NCBI GenBank assembly: GCA_026874595.1
Contig: CM049307.1
Coordinates: 38,172,862 to 38,236,861 of the forward strand
Reading direction: 5' to 3'
DNA: 64,000 nucleotides
Source of the DNA: Sipunculus nudus
Lineage: Eukaryota; Annelida; Sipuncula; Golfingiida; Sipunculidae
Position numbers and translations under genes: made by a program. This document shows, piece by piece, positions 13,216 to 24,892 of this stretch. Position 1 is the first letter of the stretch. Each line of letters starts with the position of its first letter. The notes under the pieces are model-generated. The model saw only the letters and a list, made by a program, of their open reading frames with translations. It did no database searches and was not told the DNA's origin.

Positions 13216-14726
13216 CAATTGATACCTTGTGTTTATTAACTTTATTTGATTATTTCCATTTAGATTTATACAAAGCATGAACTTTCATGAGTGCAAAAAT
13301 TCCATACACGTGATCCTTTTTATATTTCAAATTATTCTTTCAGAATCTGTCCAGATTCACTCAGTGAAAAAATGTTCCAAAATTGTTAGTCCAGAGTGCA
13401 GTAAATTAGATAATAAAAGGTGATTTATTTGACAGTGGGATCCTTTGATTGATACCTATATTCCCAATCTTTATAAAAGTAATGGTCCAGTAAAAGTACA
13501 ATGAATAGTATGTAGGCCTGTATTTAGACCTGCCAAATTTATGCATGTACACAAACAATTTTGATTGATAATGGTAAAAGGTCACAATTAATCAGCATTT
13601 GGTGATTTCATATACAATGTACATGAAAACTATATTAACACCTTTTGATTGACCTGAAGTCTGAACACATTCCCCCACAACTCCTGGTTCAACATTCTGT
13701 ATAAATGATTACATTGTGATGGAAATCATATAATAATTTTTGGTCAACCTGAAAACATCCATCCACAACTCCTTTTTCAAAATTCTGGGTTAAATATTGA
13801 GATTCCACTTAGCACTTGTGTTTTATTCAATCGTTATTCCCAGCTAGGGATTTAAGGTCTATTACTGACTCTGAACCTTAACTTTATGTATATATGCAGT
13901 CAACAGAACATCTCATTTCTGAATACTTCAAATTGTGTCACTGAACATATATTTAGTTTCAGGTGGAAGGAATGAAATCAGGGTCTCTTTCAGGAGATAT
14001 GAATAACCTTTTAAATTTTAAACAGTAAATTTACTCTTACAATATGAATATATAAACACTTTGTTAAGGCAGATTGGCTAAGTTGTATGTTCATTTAATT
14101 CAAATATTAAATTTATTGTAAATTATTTAACTGACACAGCTGATGATAAAAGAATACTTATGTTATCAAGTTTTACCTGAATTGTAATGTACAAGATCAC
14201 TGCTGGCAATGTTAGTGTTTACCTTGTCTGCTCACATCTCACACCATGAACACTTTACAAAGTGGTATGGCAGTAATAACTAATAAATAAATTGAAATAC
14301 AGACCTCAAGTTGTTTTCATGACTGATAGCTAATCATATAAAATTGTAGATGGAATGTTTATTTGTGCTGTCTTGTATTTTCATCTCTACACAATCTAAA
14401 TATATGAAGTTGTATTCTCCTTCAGCCTTTCAGGACTTGTCAATTACATGTGAATACCCTTGGATTAACAAGAACAGTTTGTGGTACTATGTGGTAACAG
14501 GGCACCCAGCTGAGCAAGTATTAAAATACTGCACTCAAGCACACAGTGGCACCTTGACATAATACTAGGTCACACGATGACCTTGTTTCAACCAATCAGC
14601 ATCGAAAAACTGAAACACACCCACCAATCGATAGCTGCAAGGTGACACAAACCAGCCTGGCTGCAAAATTGCTTACCTGTACAAACACTGAAACCATTTA
14701 TAACTCAACCAAACCAATCACCTCAC

Positions 14727-14963
14727 CTTGTGGACTGACTTTGGGTCTTCTAGCCAGGCATTGTACATTTCCTCCACATACACGGATGAGCTGCCATTGA
14801 GGAAGGATTCCGCATGCACTGCTGATGCATAGAACTTGGCATTGACTGGCCATCTGGCCCGCTGTAGTCGGAGGGCCTGGCCATGGTGCTGCCCCTGGGC
14901 AACTGCCCGGAACCCACGGGCTACACCGTTGCCCTTCGTCACAAACGTCCTAAGTCTGTACAT
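14727..14963 (-). CDS. OGDH: 2-oxoglutarate dehydrogenase E1 component, first coding exon
   Basis: This exon encodes 79 residues of the thiamine-diphosphate-dependent E1 subunit of the mitochondrial 2-oxoglutarate dehydrogenase complex (TCA cycle, 2-oxoglutarate to succinyl-CoA). Residues 1-45 or so are rich in Arg, Ala and Gln with no acidic residue, as expected of a mitochondrial presequence. The second half carries the conserved start of the mature protein: [20 protein letters not shown] followed by DPKSVHK. The reading frame stops exactly where animal OGDH continues with SWD, at a phase-0 GTGAGG donor. The start is the first ATG; an acceptor (cctag) lies six bases upstream, with an ACTAAC branch-site match about 15 bases before it, so the 5' UTR is probably interrupted by an intron. 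The rest of the protein (over 900 residues) is outside the window. Confidence 0.9.
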
Positions 14964-14969
14964 AATTTG
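14964..14969 (-). other. OGDH: End of OGDH 5' UTR and splice acceptor of coding exon
   Basis: On the minus strand, the sequence upstream of the ATG reads branch-like ACTAAC, then TTGGATCCTAG, then six bases to the ATG. This fits a 3' splice site placing the start codon at the very beginning of exon 2. This is an inference from consensus only. Confidence 0.45.
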
Positions 14970-15406
14970 CTAGGATCCAAGTTAGTCCTAATTATATGTA
15001 AATGTCTTCTGTGAAGTATAAGAGTAGGGTTTCCCCAAGGAGCCAGGCTTACGGTTGTTAAGCCGAGGTATACACGCGGATCTGATAAATATTCAGCTTT
15101 TCTGGAGTTTAAATCCACTGTTTTTCTTGACTTTACATCAGTGTGGTAAGATCCGCCTCCCTCACACAGGATTGAGTCAGAATCCTGTATGTTTCCGACC
15201 TGGAACCAGGTTCAGCTTAGCTGTGCGTCAGCTGAAACACGAACGAGAATTTCCCTCGGTTAATGTCAGATTGTGGCGCCACTACGGACCACCGGTTGGT
15301 CTTGTGTAAGCTACAAAAGACCAGAAAAAGCTCGATTAGTGCAAAATATGAAAACATAAGTCAAACTGAAATGTTATAAACACATTCAGGAAATGACCGG
15401 ACTTAC

Positions 15407-15500
15407 AACGAAAGCCTTGGCTCCAACCGAAATATAGTGAATGGAACGAATGACGGAGTTCTCAGCCACAGCAGAAATGCTCGTGTTGACGTCACATAAG
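15407..15500 (-). other. OGDH: Candidate non-coding first exon of OGDH
   Basis: A strong 5' splice site (GTAAGT) on the minus strand at 15406-15401 ends a GC-richer segment upstream of the OGDH coding exon. It could splice to the acceptor at 14970, a 437-base intron. The 5' boundary is not defined by sequence, and an RNA read would be needed to fix the start of transcription. Confidence 0.4.
15487..15494. promoter_or_regulatory. CRE palindrome in the presumed OGDH promoter
   Basis: A perfect TGACGTCA cyclic-AMP response element lies about 80 bases 5' of the candidate first-exon donor, in a locally CG-richer stretch (about 15480-15660) that stands out from the AT-rich surroundings. CREB/ATF binding is known for this 8-mer; use here is inferred. 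Confidence 0.4.
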
Positions 15501-15963
15501 AAACCATGCACCTATGTTAAGGCCTCGTGTATTGGCCCGGGCAGCGGCTGCCTGCCAATGAAACTTGCCGTGACATACAGACTCGGGAACCAAGGTCACG
15601 GTTCAAAGTTCAATCGTCAAGGCGCGTGGGAGCGCAAAGAAAATGGTAAAATCGGGTCGGGTAGTCCGTGGTAATTAGCTGTTTTAGTGACAAATAACAT
15701 GTGCTGTGTTGCAGTTGGCTAGTTATTCATCATCTTTCATTTATAGACAGGCCTTTCCCACTTTTTATTTTGCAGAGCTGTTAGGTGACACGAAGAGAAA
15801 TGTCAATTGACGGCCGGTGTGTGCATGTATAACTGCGGGAGGGGGTTCTGAATCTGAACGTGATGGGGGGGGGGGGGGGGGTTAACGTGGTAGCAGGGCC
15901 AGGTACTTATACCCGTATCTGTACCTAGGTCTTACATGGTATACAGTGCAGAATGCCTGCATG

Positions 15964-16408
15964 CAGGGGCGTCAATAAGGGGGGGGGGGGATGAGGATAT
16001 ATACCCCCCACTTTCTGGCAAGGGGGGGGGGGGGTTGCTCAATGTAATCACAACCCCCCCCCCCCCACACACACACACACACACGCACACACATACACAC
16101 ACACTATTCAGAAATAATATTTACATATTGCAAATGAAATATATTATTAAAATATATATTATAGACTTTGGTTCCATTTATGAGTTTACCATGAAATAGA
16201 TATTTCTTACTTGTACCGGAAACAATACCTTATACCTTATTTTCTAAAATCTTATACATAATTGTAATATACGTGAAATGTGATTAAATACATATATTTG
16301 AAATGTATCCTACAGACGCTAAATATGTGTGTGTGTGTGTACGTGTGTGTCTCCCTAGCTGTCATACCCCCCCCCCCCCCCACTCTAGAAGATAAATTGA
16401 CGCCACTG
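15964..16408. mobile_element. hAT-like MITE with terminal inverted repeats and 8-bp target duplication
   Basis: The left end is CAGGGGCGTCAAT and the right end is ATTGACGCCACTG, an inverted match. Flanks are cctgcatg (15956-15963) and tctgcatg (16409-16416), a 7/8 target-site duplication of the size typical of hAT elements. The interior has several poly-G/C runs, a CA-repeat and a GT-repeat and no transposase. Open frames across it are low-complexity artefacts. Confidence 0.65.
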
Positions 16409-16474
16409 TCTGCATGTATGCCTTATATACCTGGCTTTCATGAATACCAGGAAACTTGCTTGTACCTGTACATG

Positions 16475-16647
16475 CAGGCGCGGATCCAGGAATTTTTGCG
16501 AGGAGTGGTCAAAGGGCGTCGTGCATAAAAATGTCTTATTCCCCCCCCCCCCCCCCCCCGTCATGCATAGGCCTAAGATTTGACTGAAAAGAAGATAGTT
16601 GGTTGATATAAATATAGCGCCCCCCCCCCCCCTGGATCTGCGCCTCA
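16475..16647. mobile_element. Second short MITE of the CAGGCGCGGATCC type
   Basis: The left end is CAGGCGCGGATCCAGG and the right end is CCTGGATCTGCGCCT; the interior is a poly-C run at 16541-16559 and another at 16619-16632. A target duplication was not evident. Confidence 0.5.
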
Positions 16648-16649
16648 CC

Positions 16650-17797
16650 TGGAACCAAGTACTGTACCTGGTTTAAGCAAAGTATTCCAGGTACATGTAT
16701 GGTATAGGAAATAGACATCGTGCTTCGTTCACGTACATGTACAGAGCTGTCACCGCTGTTTTGGCAGTCCTACTTTGCATGTTTGCAGCATTTGAAGCTG
16801 AGTGGACAAGCTGGGCAGGTAACATGCTGAACTACCCCCCCCCCCTTTTTTTTATAATAGGGTTGCTGACATGCCCCATGTGGATAAATCAGGCCTGCCA
16901 AAACACTCTTTTTATAATTTAAAAGAGTCGCTCTTTAATTTTGTGGATTTACTGAAAATGACGCTATAATTACTCTTTATTCATGCCCCCTTTTTTCAGA
17001 AGCACTTTAACTTTTTTTGTGAAAAAAAAAAATGACATATATATTATTCCGCCCATGCTTTAAGTTAAACAGTCCAGTAGGTACAAGAATGGCACACTAG
17101 CTTCGTAATTTTTATGCACCCGTGCAAATGTCCAGCATGTGTTACAACATGTGAAAAATGCCCTTATCTTCATGCAGGGGGATATGCAATGTATATTTCT
17201 GACTTTTACAGCTATGTATACACATACTTAGTATGCAAAGCACATATTTATTCAGTTTGTAATATATCATTATTTGGAATTGCATGCCGCTAATTTTACT
17301 CTTTTTTCACTTTTATTTCAAAGAGGTCTCTCTTTATAACCAGAGCATTTACTCTTCTCCCGGTCATTTATCTTTGGCAGACCTGTACTTGTTGTCCCGT
17401 ATATAAACACAGAACTCTGGTGAAGATTAAATGAAGAACTGAAGAAAATACGTAGGCATATTATATTACTGAAAATATAAATTAACCGAGCAGAACTCTC
17501 CGCAACTGCCAAAAGAGCAAAATTTCCCATGTTTAAGACCAAAACTGTCCTCTGTTAAATTTAATATCAAATTCAGATACTCATGCAGAATACATGATTC
17601 TCAAATATCTTAAATAACCATGTTTATTGTTACTTCTGTTTTTTTTTATATAGAGAAAAGACATATATTTGAACACATGAATGAAAGTTTGAATATCTGT
17701 AATTAAAAATAATTCTAAAAATTACCAGCTTTATATATGTTCACTGTTACTAAAGACCATCATACATAAGGTATATATATATATATGTGTTGTATAT
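16650..17797. other. Intergenic DNA without a recognisable gene
   Basis: AT-rich sequence with homopolymer runs (C-run at 16836, T-runs, and an A-run near 17020) and a short AT microsatellite at 17771-17785. No feature is supported. Confidence 0.5.
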
Positions 17798-18120
17798 TTG
17801 TATCCGCCAAAACAGTTTTGCTGATACTATGTTTTCAGTTGCACGCTGCCGCCGCATAGGTTTCCGGAGAACTCCTCCGTAACCACTGGGTATAGAATTT
17901 TTTATCTGCCTTTATTTTGCAATTGTATACAATTGGATAACTTTCTGGATTTCGTGGCAGGTGGCGCACCTACATACACATTTCGGCTACAGACATCCAT
18001 GCTTATATGCAACACGCCTCTCTCTATTTCCCCTTGCCACTCAATCCATGCCTCACTTTATTCGTCTCGCTCTGGTTTCGGCGGATACACATAGTCGCTT
18101 GTCGACAACCCGTGGTCTAG
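17798..18120 (+). mobile_element. Short Helitron-like (pearl/HINE-type) unit
   Basis: It starts with TTGTATCCGCC and an imperfect 5' hairpin (GTATCCGCCAAAAC/ TTTTGCTGATAC). One core module follows ('ggtggcgcacctacatacac', 'gacatccatgct'), then a 3' stem-loop 'gtcgcttgtcgac', and it ends in CTAG followed by T. No protein is encoded. The 5' hairpin, tandem core and 3' stem-loop layout is that of HINE/DINE-1-like derivatives. Confidence 0.6.
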
Positions 18121-18599
18121 TTTTTCTTGAAGACGGGGGAGATTATATGCTTTTAAACAGTATATTTTGCCATTCTATTATAACTTATAATATGACATTT
18201 AGATGAAATATATTCAAGTATTATTCATTCAAATGTCTTTTAAATGTACCTGCATGTACCTATATAAATATCTAGATGTACTTTGTGAAATACCTGGACC
18301 TGTATACCTGTATCATACTCCACAAAACATCTATACCTGGGTCAGTTAAATTCCACCTAAAGAAGTTGTCATGGAAGCTTGAAGTTGAACAATCAATGTG
18401 ACATGTCCATTAGTCTTGGTAGAGACTTTTTAAGAATTCATGATATCCTGAATATACACAAGTCATACACGGATACCTATAGGCCTAGCTCTTACATATA
18501 CATGTATGATGTGCATCGTTCGATCTTTTTGCTGAATCTACAATTAAGTGCATACATAGTCAATACGTGACACTCCGTTCACAGCAGCAGAGCGAGCGA

Positions 18600-20032
18600 A
18601 TCGGAATAAAGAGTCTTGTGACGATAAATTTTGATCATTAAGGCCCAAGGCTAATTTTAAAAGACCATTCATGTTTAATGTGTACAAGGTATTTGTGAAG
18701 TCATGAAACCTACACCAATTATCGGGTCATATGTGAACTGGTGCCTAACCAATTGGCCTTGACCTCTGACCTTTCCTCTCTGCCCAGCGTCCGTTTGTGC
18801 GTCTGTTTCCACATATCTCGGGAACCGTTTGACCGATCAGGAAAAAGAATTTACACAAATGTAGCCCTTGGATAGCTTTATAACATACACAAAAATGGTG
18901 GCGCCACCTGCTCCATGTTTGCACAGTGTCTATCTGTTCATCTGCCTTGGGATAAAATCACTCATATCTCTGCAGTGGTTGGACTAATTCACCTGAAATT
19001 GGGCATGCGTATACATCCTGGATAGCTTTTTTGATTTTATGACAGGTGGCGCCACCAACATTCACGTTCACGCTGCAGACATCCAAGCTCAAATCTCGGG
19101 AACTGTTTGACCAATCAGGAAAATTTTTTTTTTACACAAATGTAGCCCTTGGATAGCTTTATAATGTACCGAAAAATGGTGGCGCCACCTGCAGCCATTT
19201 TTGCACAGCGTCCACCTGTTTGTCTGCCTTGGGTTAAAATCACTCATATCTCTGCAGTGGTTTGACCAAATTACCTGAAATTCGGCATGCGTATACATCC
19301 CGCATAGCTTTCTTGATTTTATGACAGGTGGCGCCACCTACATTTACGTTCACGCTGTAGACATCCATGCTCATATCTCCAGACTCGTTCGACCAATCAG
19401 GAAAAACACAAATGTAGCCCTTTGATAGCTTTATAACATACACAAAAATGGTGGCGCCACCTGCAGCCATTTTTGCACAGTGTCCATCTGTTTGTCTGCC
19501 TTAGATTAAAATCACTCATATCTCTGCAGTTGTTTGACCAAATTACCTGTAATACGGCATGCGTATACATCCCGCATAGCTTTCTTGATTTTATGACAGG
19601 TGGCGCCAGCTTCATTCACGTTGACTCTGTAGACATTAATGCTTATATCTCCGGACTCGTTTGACCAATCAGGAAAAAAAAATTACACAAATGTAGCCCT
19701 TTGATAGCTTAATAACACACAAAAATGGTGGCGCCACCTGCAGCAATTTTTGCACAGCGTCCATCTGTTTGTCTGCTGTGGGATAAAATCAATCATATCT
19801 CTGCAGTGGTTTGACTTTTCCACCTGAAATTTTGCATGTGCATCTTGGATAGTTTCTCGTTCAAATAATAGGTGGCACCACCTACAATCATGTTTACGTG
19901 GCAGACATCCATTCTAATATGTAACACATGTAACTTTATGTCCCCTTGCCACTCAATCCATGCCTCACTTCACCCGTCCTACTCTGATTTTGGCGGATAC
20001 ACGTAGTCGCTTGTCGACTACCCGTATTCTAG
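18600..20032 (+). mobile_element. Helitron-like unit with a four-copy tandem core and intact 3' stem-loop
   Basis: The core repeats about every 275 bp. GGTGGCGCCACCTGC occurs near 18897, 19179, 19449 and 19726, alternating with a second GGTGGCGCCACC-like site near 19046, 19327, 19599 and 19872. Each unit carries 'tctgcagtggtttgacc', 'acctgaaat', 'gacatccatgctcatatctc' and 'gaccaatcaggaaaa'. The 3' end is a perfect 7-bp stem-loop GTAGTCGCTTGTCGACTAC (20003-20021), then CCGTATT, then CTAG. The 5' hairpin seen at 17798 and 22273 is absent, so this copy is 5' truncated. Confidence 0.7.
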
Positions 20033-20348
20033 TTTAATACATGAAATAAGATTTAGAGTTAGTTACGTGACCCGTTCTCGTACGTGCTATGAATCGACAC
20101 ATGTTACTCGAACGTCATAAAGGTTCATGATTTTTAATTGTTTTACAATGCAACTGGGCCTTTGATCATGTTTCAGTCTCCTGAATCGAGAGACGGCATA
20201 GTTACGTGCTTTATATTCACCAAGAATTATTTTTATATGTGCAGTGCGTGTGTAAAAGGCCAGTTTTTACCCTTTATATCCGGCTTTTACTTCGGGGTAC
20301 TTTCTGATTTAGGTTATTTTACCTAATTCTTCCACTTTATACACCTTA

Positions 20349-20681
20349 GGCCAAAATAAAAAAAAAGGTATGGTTCTCAGGCACTTTTTTTTAGAAATCA
20401 ATGCGGGCGGGCGCTTTTTTTATTTTAAATTTTTTGGTATGTTTTGATAAAAATGTCAAATGAAAAGTGAAAAGCATGAAAACAACAGTTTTATTTTGCT
20501 AAATAAAGCACTACAAAACAAAGGAAATTTTATGGTTGTATCTTCTTGAAAGAGGTGTCGGAGCGGCAGCAGCTCAAAATTGGAAAATCTTAATTGAAAA
20601 TCAAAATAAAAAGTTTTCTTGCGGGGGTTTAAAATTGATGCGGGCGGTGCCTGAGAACCATACCTTTAATTTTTTTTGGCC
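20349..20681. mobile_element. PIF/Harbinger-like MITE with ~36-bp terminal inverted repeats
   Basis: The left end GGCCAAAATAAAAAAAAAGG runs on to TATGGTTCTCAGGCAC. The right end is its inverse (GTGCCTGAGAACCATACC... to TTTTTTTTGGCC). Both ends are flanked by TTA (20346-20348 and 20682-20684), the three-base TWA duplication typical of PIF/Harbinger. Length 333 bp, no coding capacity. Confidence 0.75.
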
Positions 20682-20899
20682 TTACACAATCGCAGAAACT
20701 CGCTTATATATATATATATATTTAAAAATATGTATTGCATATTTAAATTTAACTGAAATGACTGTACTTAAGGACAACCATTTTTTTGGCCAAGTAAATC
20801 ACACGTTCTTTATCCATGTCAAATGACGCAAAATATATGAGCCACTCCAGCAAGTTTCTAATTTATGAATAAACTACTTAATTCATGCACCTCCAAGCT

Positions 20900-21025
20900 T
20901 AGATGCAGGTATACTCGCAAGAAATTCCGACCGTGAAAATCTCACCGCTCGGCTGAGATTTGAACTCATGCACCCCCTTCCCATTCTTACAGTCATTTGC
21001 TCTACCCCTGATCCACAGAAGCCGG
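20900..21025 (-). mobile_element. Possible tRNA-derived SINE
   Basis: Read on the minus strand, 'gtggatcaggggtagagcaa' resembles a tRNA A-box region. 'gagttcaaatctc' lies about 45 bases later and resembles a B box, and is followed by a non-tRNA body ('gcggtgagattttcacggtc'). Structure and spacing fit a SINE head; no family was identified. Confidence 0.4.
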
Positions 21026-21029
21026 TTTT

Positions 21030-22272
21030 TTTAAAAGTTCTTGCTTGGTCAATAAAAACCGAGGTTCCGGTCTACCATACACCATGCAGGTGCCTTTTTG
21101 CGGGAATGGGGACAAGGTGACATGATACCCTCACGTTTTAGGGGCGAAGTATATTTGTCCCCACAATTTTAAGGACATAAGATGCATAATTTCCAACATA
21201 GGAATTTCGAGATACCGATAATTCCATCATCCATATAGTTTATGATGTTTCTTCACTGAACTTTATACATCAATAATCGCTCAGTTCAGCATTCGAATTG
21301 AGAAAATTTCGAATGGTGCATGCCAATTTAAGTAATCATGGAAACGTTACCCGATATGGTACGTTGTTGAATGTTGAGTTATGAAAAATGACAAACAGTT
21401 AAGAAAACTGGACAAAAATTACTAACGTTTAACCAACATGTACATCCCATTAATATTTATACTCTGCGAGGTGGACTTTACACCCTCTTTGTCATAAGAG
21501 AGGTTTTTGCCGGGGAAGGGGTTCTATCTGTACCATGCACTGTTGATGCCCCCTAACATTTTCTATATATAAGGCCCAGAATTGCATGGGCGAAGTACTC
21601 TATGTATTGACCTATATTGAAATATTCAAGTTTTTCCTTCTTCTTTATATATATATTTATGTTTGTACCTGTATATGTTTCATCTGATATATATATATAT
21701 ATATATAGGGCTATGTATCAGCTTTAACAATTCGACACAGAAATTTGAAATTCATTAATTATTCAAATTCACTCTGTTAAAATCTAAAAAATATGGATTT
21801 TCTCCTTTATTTCTAGGCCGATTTTGATTTTTTTTTTTGTTATTTTAATATTGAACCAACAAATAAGCCATCTGAGATTCCATTCATGACACATGAGCAA
21901 TATATATATTAATCTATGTACGTCATCAACGTTTTGGTTCAATATTCTTACTGCTGACTCGATGACACTTAAATTACCTCAAAGGGCGTGCATGTTCCGC
22001 TATATTCAGTATATAGTGCATATATAGTATTAAAGAATAGATTGAATAATTCGTAAGGAATCCACTAACCTGAACGTCCAAAGTTAAGCATAAATTTGAC
22101 GTGTGCTTAACCATTTGGATGGAAAATGGACAAATATGCTTTTTTCTCCTATTTCTAAAGGTTGATGAATAATGAAAGTAGTACTCTAGTTTTTTTTCTT
22201 AGGAATTCGAATTTTGCCGTTTCAAGTGTTATATTCCTTTTTGTAAGCATTCTTAAAAACCTAAAGCGGTAA
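21030..22272. other. Intergenic DNA without a recognisable gene
   Basis: AT-rich sequence with a short TA microsatellite at 21686-21708. Nothing else stands out. Confidence 0.5.
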
Positions 22273-23509
22273 TTGTATCCCCCAAAACAGAGTTTTGCGG
22301 ATACTAGTTTTCAGCCCACCGCCGTCGCCGCGTAGGTGTCCGGAGAATTCCTCCGTAACTGCTGGGCGGAATTTTACGAAACCCGGGATTATGTTCGGGT
22401 CATATGTGAACTGCCGGTCCCGATTTTGTTTTGACCTCTGACCTTTCCTCTGCGCTCTACGTCCATCTGTGCGTCTGTGTTCACACATAAACCCCCATAT
22501 CTCTGGACTCGTTTGACCGATCGGGCTGAACATTTGCACGTTTATAAATCTTAGATAGGTTTTCGATTTTTTGTGACAGGTGGCGCCACCTACCCCCCTC
22601 CCCGTTTATGTATATCTCTGCAGTGGCAGGACTTATTCTCCTGAAATTTTGCACGTTCATACATCTTGGATAGATTTTTCATTGATATGACAGGTGGCTC
22701 CACCTACCTATGCGTTCGCAGTGCAGACATCCATGCTGATATCTCAGGACTCGTTTGACCGATTGGGCTGAAATTTTACATGTTTAAACATCTTGGATAG
22801 TTTTTTCCATTTTTTGTGACAGGTGGCGCCACCTACCCCCCCCCCCCCCCCGTTTACGCTCCAGACATTCATGCTAATCTCAGGGCTTGTTTGACGGATC
22901 AGCCTGAAATTTTGCATATGTATAGGTCTAACATAGCCCTTTTACAAATCCAAATCCGGTGGCGCCACCTGCAACTGTTTTTGCACAGCGTCCATCTGTT
23001 TGTCTGCCTTGGGATAAAATCATGCATATCTCTGCAGTGTTGGACTTATTCTCATGAAATTTTGCACGTGTATAAGGCTCTTTATCATACCAAAAACTGG
23101 TGGTGCCACCTGCAAAAGTTTTTGCACAATGTCCATCTGTCTGTCTGCCTTAGGATAGAATCATGCATATCTCTGCAGTGCAATGACTTATCTATCTGAA
23201 ATTTGGCATGAAAAGATATCTTGGATAGAGTTCTCTGAGAAGTTGGCAGGTGGCGCCACCTTCCATGCTAATATGCTATACTGATTTTGGCAAATACACG
23301 TTGTCGCTTGTCGACTAGCCGAATTTTTTGTTATTCAAGTTTTTCAGAGGCTCTAATATATTCACATTGTCAACCTCCAGAACACCATGTCTGGTCACTA
23401 CAGCCTTGCCTGGGTAACTTTATTCATCTTTCATGTAATATGTCATCTACCTCACAAGGTTTTCCCATTACCTCTATATCCTATCGCTTGTCGACTACCC
23501 GTATTCTAG
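22273..23509 (+). mobile_element. Full-length Helitron-like unit with 5' hairpin, tandem core and 3' stem-loop
   Basis: It starts TTGTATCCCCC with hairpin arms 'gtatcccccaaaac' and 'gttttgcggatac' (22275-22305). Core palindromes GGTGGCGCCACC or close variants occur near 22580, 22692, 22825, 22960, 23098 and 23250. A degenerate terminus ('gtcgcttgtcgactagccga') occurs at 23303-23322, and a second terminus with CTAG ends at 23509, so the 3' end may be duplicated. It includes a C-run at 22836-22851. This is the best complete example of the family here. Confidence 0.65.
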
Positions 23510-23682
23510 TTATTGGAGGGGTACAAGTTGTTGGCTTTGCGTATATATTATGTTGAATAACGTGTCATTGTATTATGTTCCTTTCATGGTGACCTTTCCT
23601 ATATACGTGAAGCCATATTGACAGGTATTTGGTGGGGACAAACAATATAAAGTTATCAGGAACTGGTCCTCGCTTATTTGTT

Positions 23683-23689
23683 GTATATA

Positions 23690-23748
<59 letters not shown>

Positions 23749-23761
23749 ATATATATATATA
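23683..23761. repeat. AT microsatellite
   Basis: A nearly pure (TA)n run of about 75 bases. Confidence 0.9.
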
Positions 23762-23906
23762 AAGGGCCACCTTAAAAGCTTGATCGAGAAAACGGACAAA
23801 TATATATTCAATATAAGATTTTAATTTAAAGAATCGAGTTGTTTTTTAAATGGTCACCTGGACACGTGATTCCTGGACGGGCAGATAATTATTACAGTTA
23901 TCAGCC

Positions 23907-23923
23907 GCCCCCCCCCCCCCCCC
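23907..23923. repeat. Poly-C tract
   Basis: A run of about 16 C in AT-rich DNA. Confidence 0.8.
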
Positions 23924-24714
23924 GTCTACATTTTTAGACCAGACCCAAGATAAAAATATAACCTATATAAAAAAAGAAAAATAAGAATCATGGTGCAAAG
24001 ATCAACATGTCTTATCAGGAGCTCATTTATATTCGATCCCTATATATAAAAATGTCTGTTATTATAAGTGCTCTCTGAGTACAAGATAACGTGCCTGTGT
24101 TTGCCTTCCCTGGACAGATCCTTATCTGATAACTAAAGAAAACTGTTACAAATTATTTGTATAGAGAAAAAGAAGGTCTGGGTCTAGGTACGACCTTGGC
24201 GACCATGTATTATCTCTTGTCTGGATCTGTCACTGATAATAATACCAGGCAACCTGCATCTTATTCACATATTTTACAAACATATTTTCGAGCTACCTGC
24301 TATGGTCAAATTAAAAAAAATAACATGAGAATTCAGGAATAACTTAGTGCCGTACAAAGCATGGGTATATTTGGGTGGGGAGAGGGAAAGGAAACGTTTT
24401 GGGGCATTAGACAGAAGGGTAGACTATATGTATGCATGGTTTTTTTCCCCTCCAAAGCGCTTTGACAAGCTGATATATAGGTAAAGTTTAATCATGCACT
24501 ATTGGCTCTTGTTTACTGTAAACCTTTGAAGCGATATATGCGGACGGAGTCTCAAAGTGTATGACCCATTCTAATTTTAATTATATTTACTACTTTAAAC
24601 CTTTAATGGGTATCATGACAAAAAGTCTACTTATGGCTGGCAATTGTTTTTCTTATGTCTGGTAAATCCAAATTATGGATTTATAATATAAAGCATTTTA
24701 GTAGTACTATAGGC

Positions 24715-24795
24715 AGGGGCGGATTTCGAGCCGGGGGGGGGGGTCTTCAACGTAAAATTCTTAGAAATAGCGCTTAATACCGAAAATCAGAGCCC

Positions 24796-24892
<97 letters not shown>

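Larger units (their letters stand above)
1..14726 (-). other. OGDH: OGDH intron following the first coding exon, running off the left edge
   Basis: The first coding OGDH exon ends in a GTGAGG donor at 14726-14721. I found no downstream OGDH exon in the rest of this stretch, including none encoding the Ser-Trp-Asp segment that normally follows, so it is read as a single large intron. It is AT-rich and filled with dispersed repeats, which are listed separately. I saw nothing recognisable in 2531-4239, 6804-8486 (apart from a GC-rich patch near 8040-8200), 11193-12345 and 13216-14700. Short exons lacking a Met could have been missed. Confidence 0.6.

Noticed and set aside
19089-19664. Several overlapping 60-80-codon open frames on both strands
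   Set aside because: They follow the tandem repeat, recur with each unit and have no recognisable domains.
18780-23330. Regularly spaced palindromic repeats that could suggest a CRISPR-like array
   Set aside because: Units are ~275 bp, the intervening sequence is itself repeated, and the host is a eukaryote; this is a tandem core of mobile elements.
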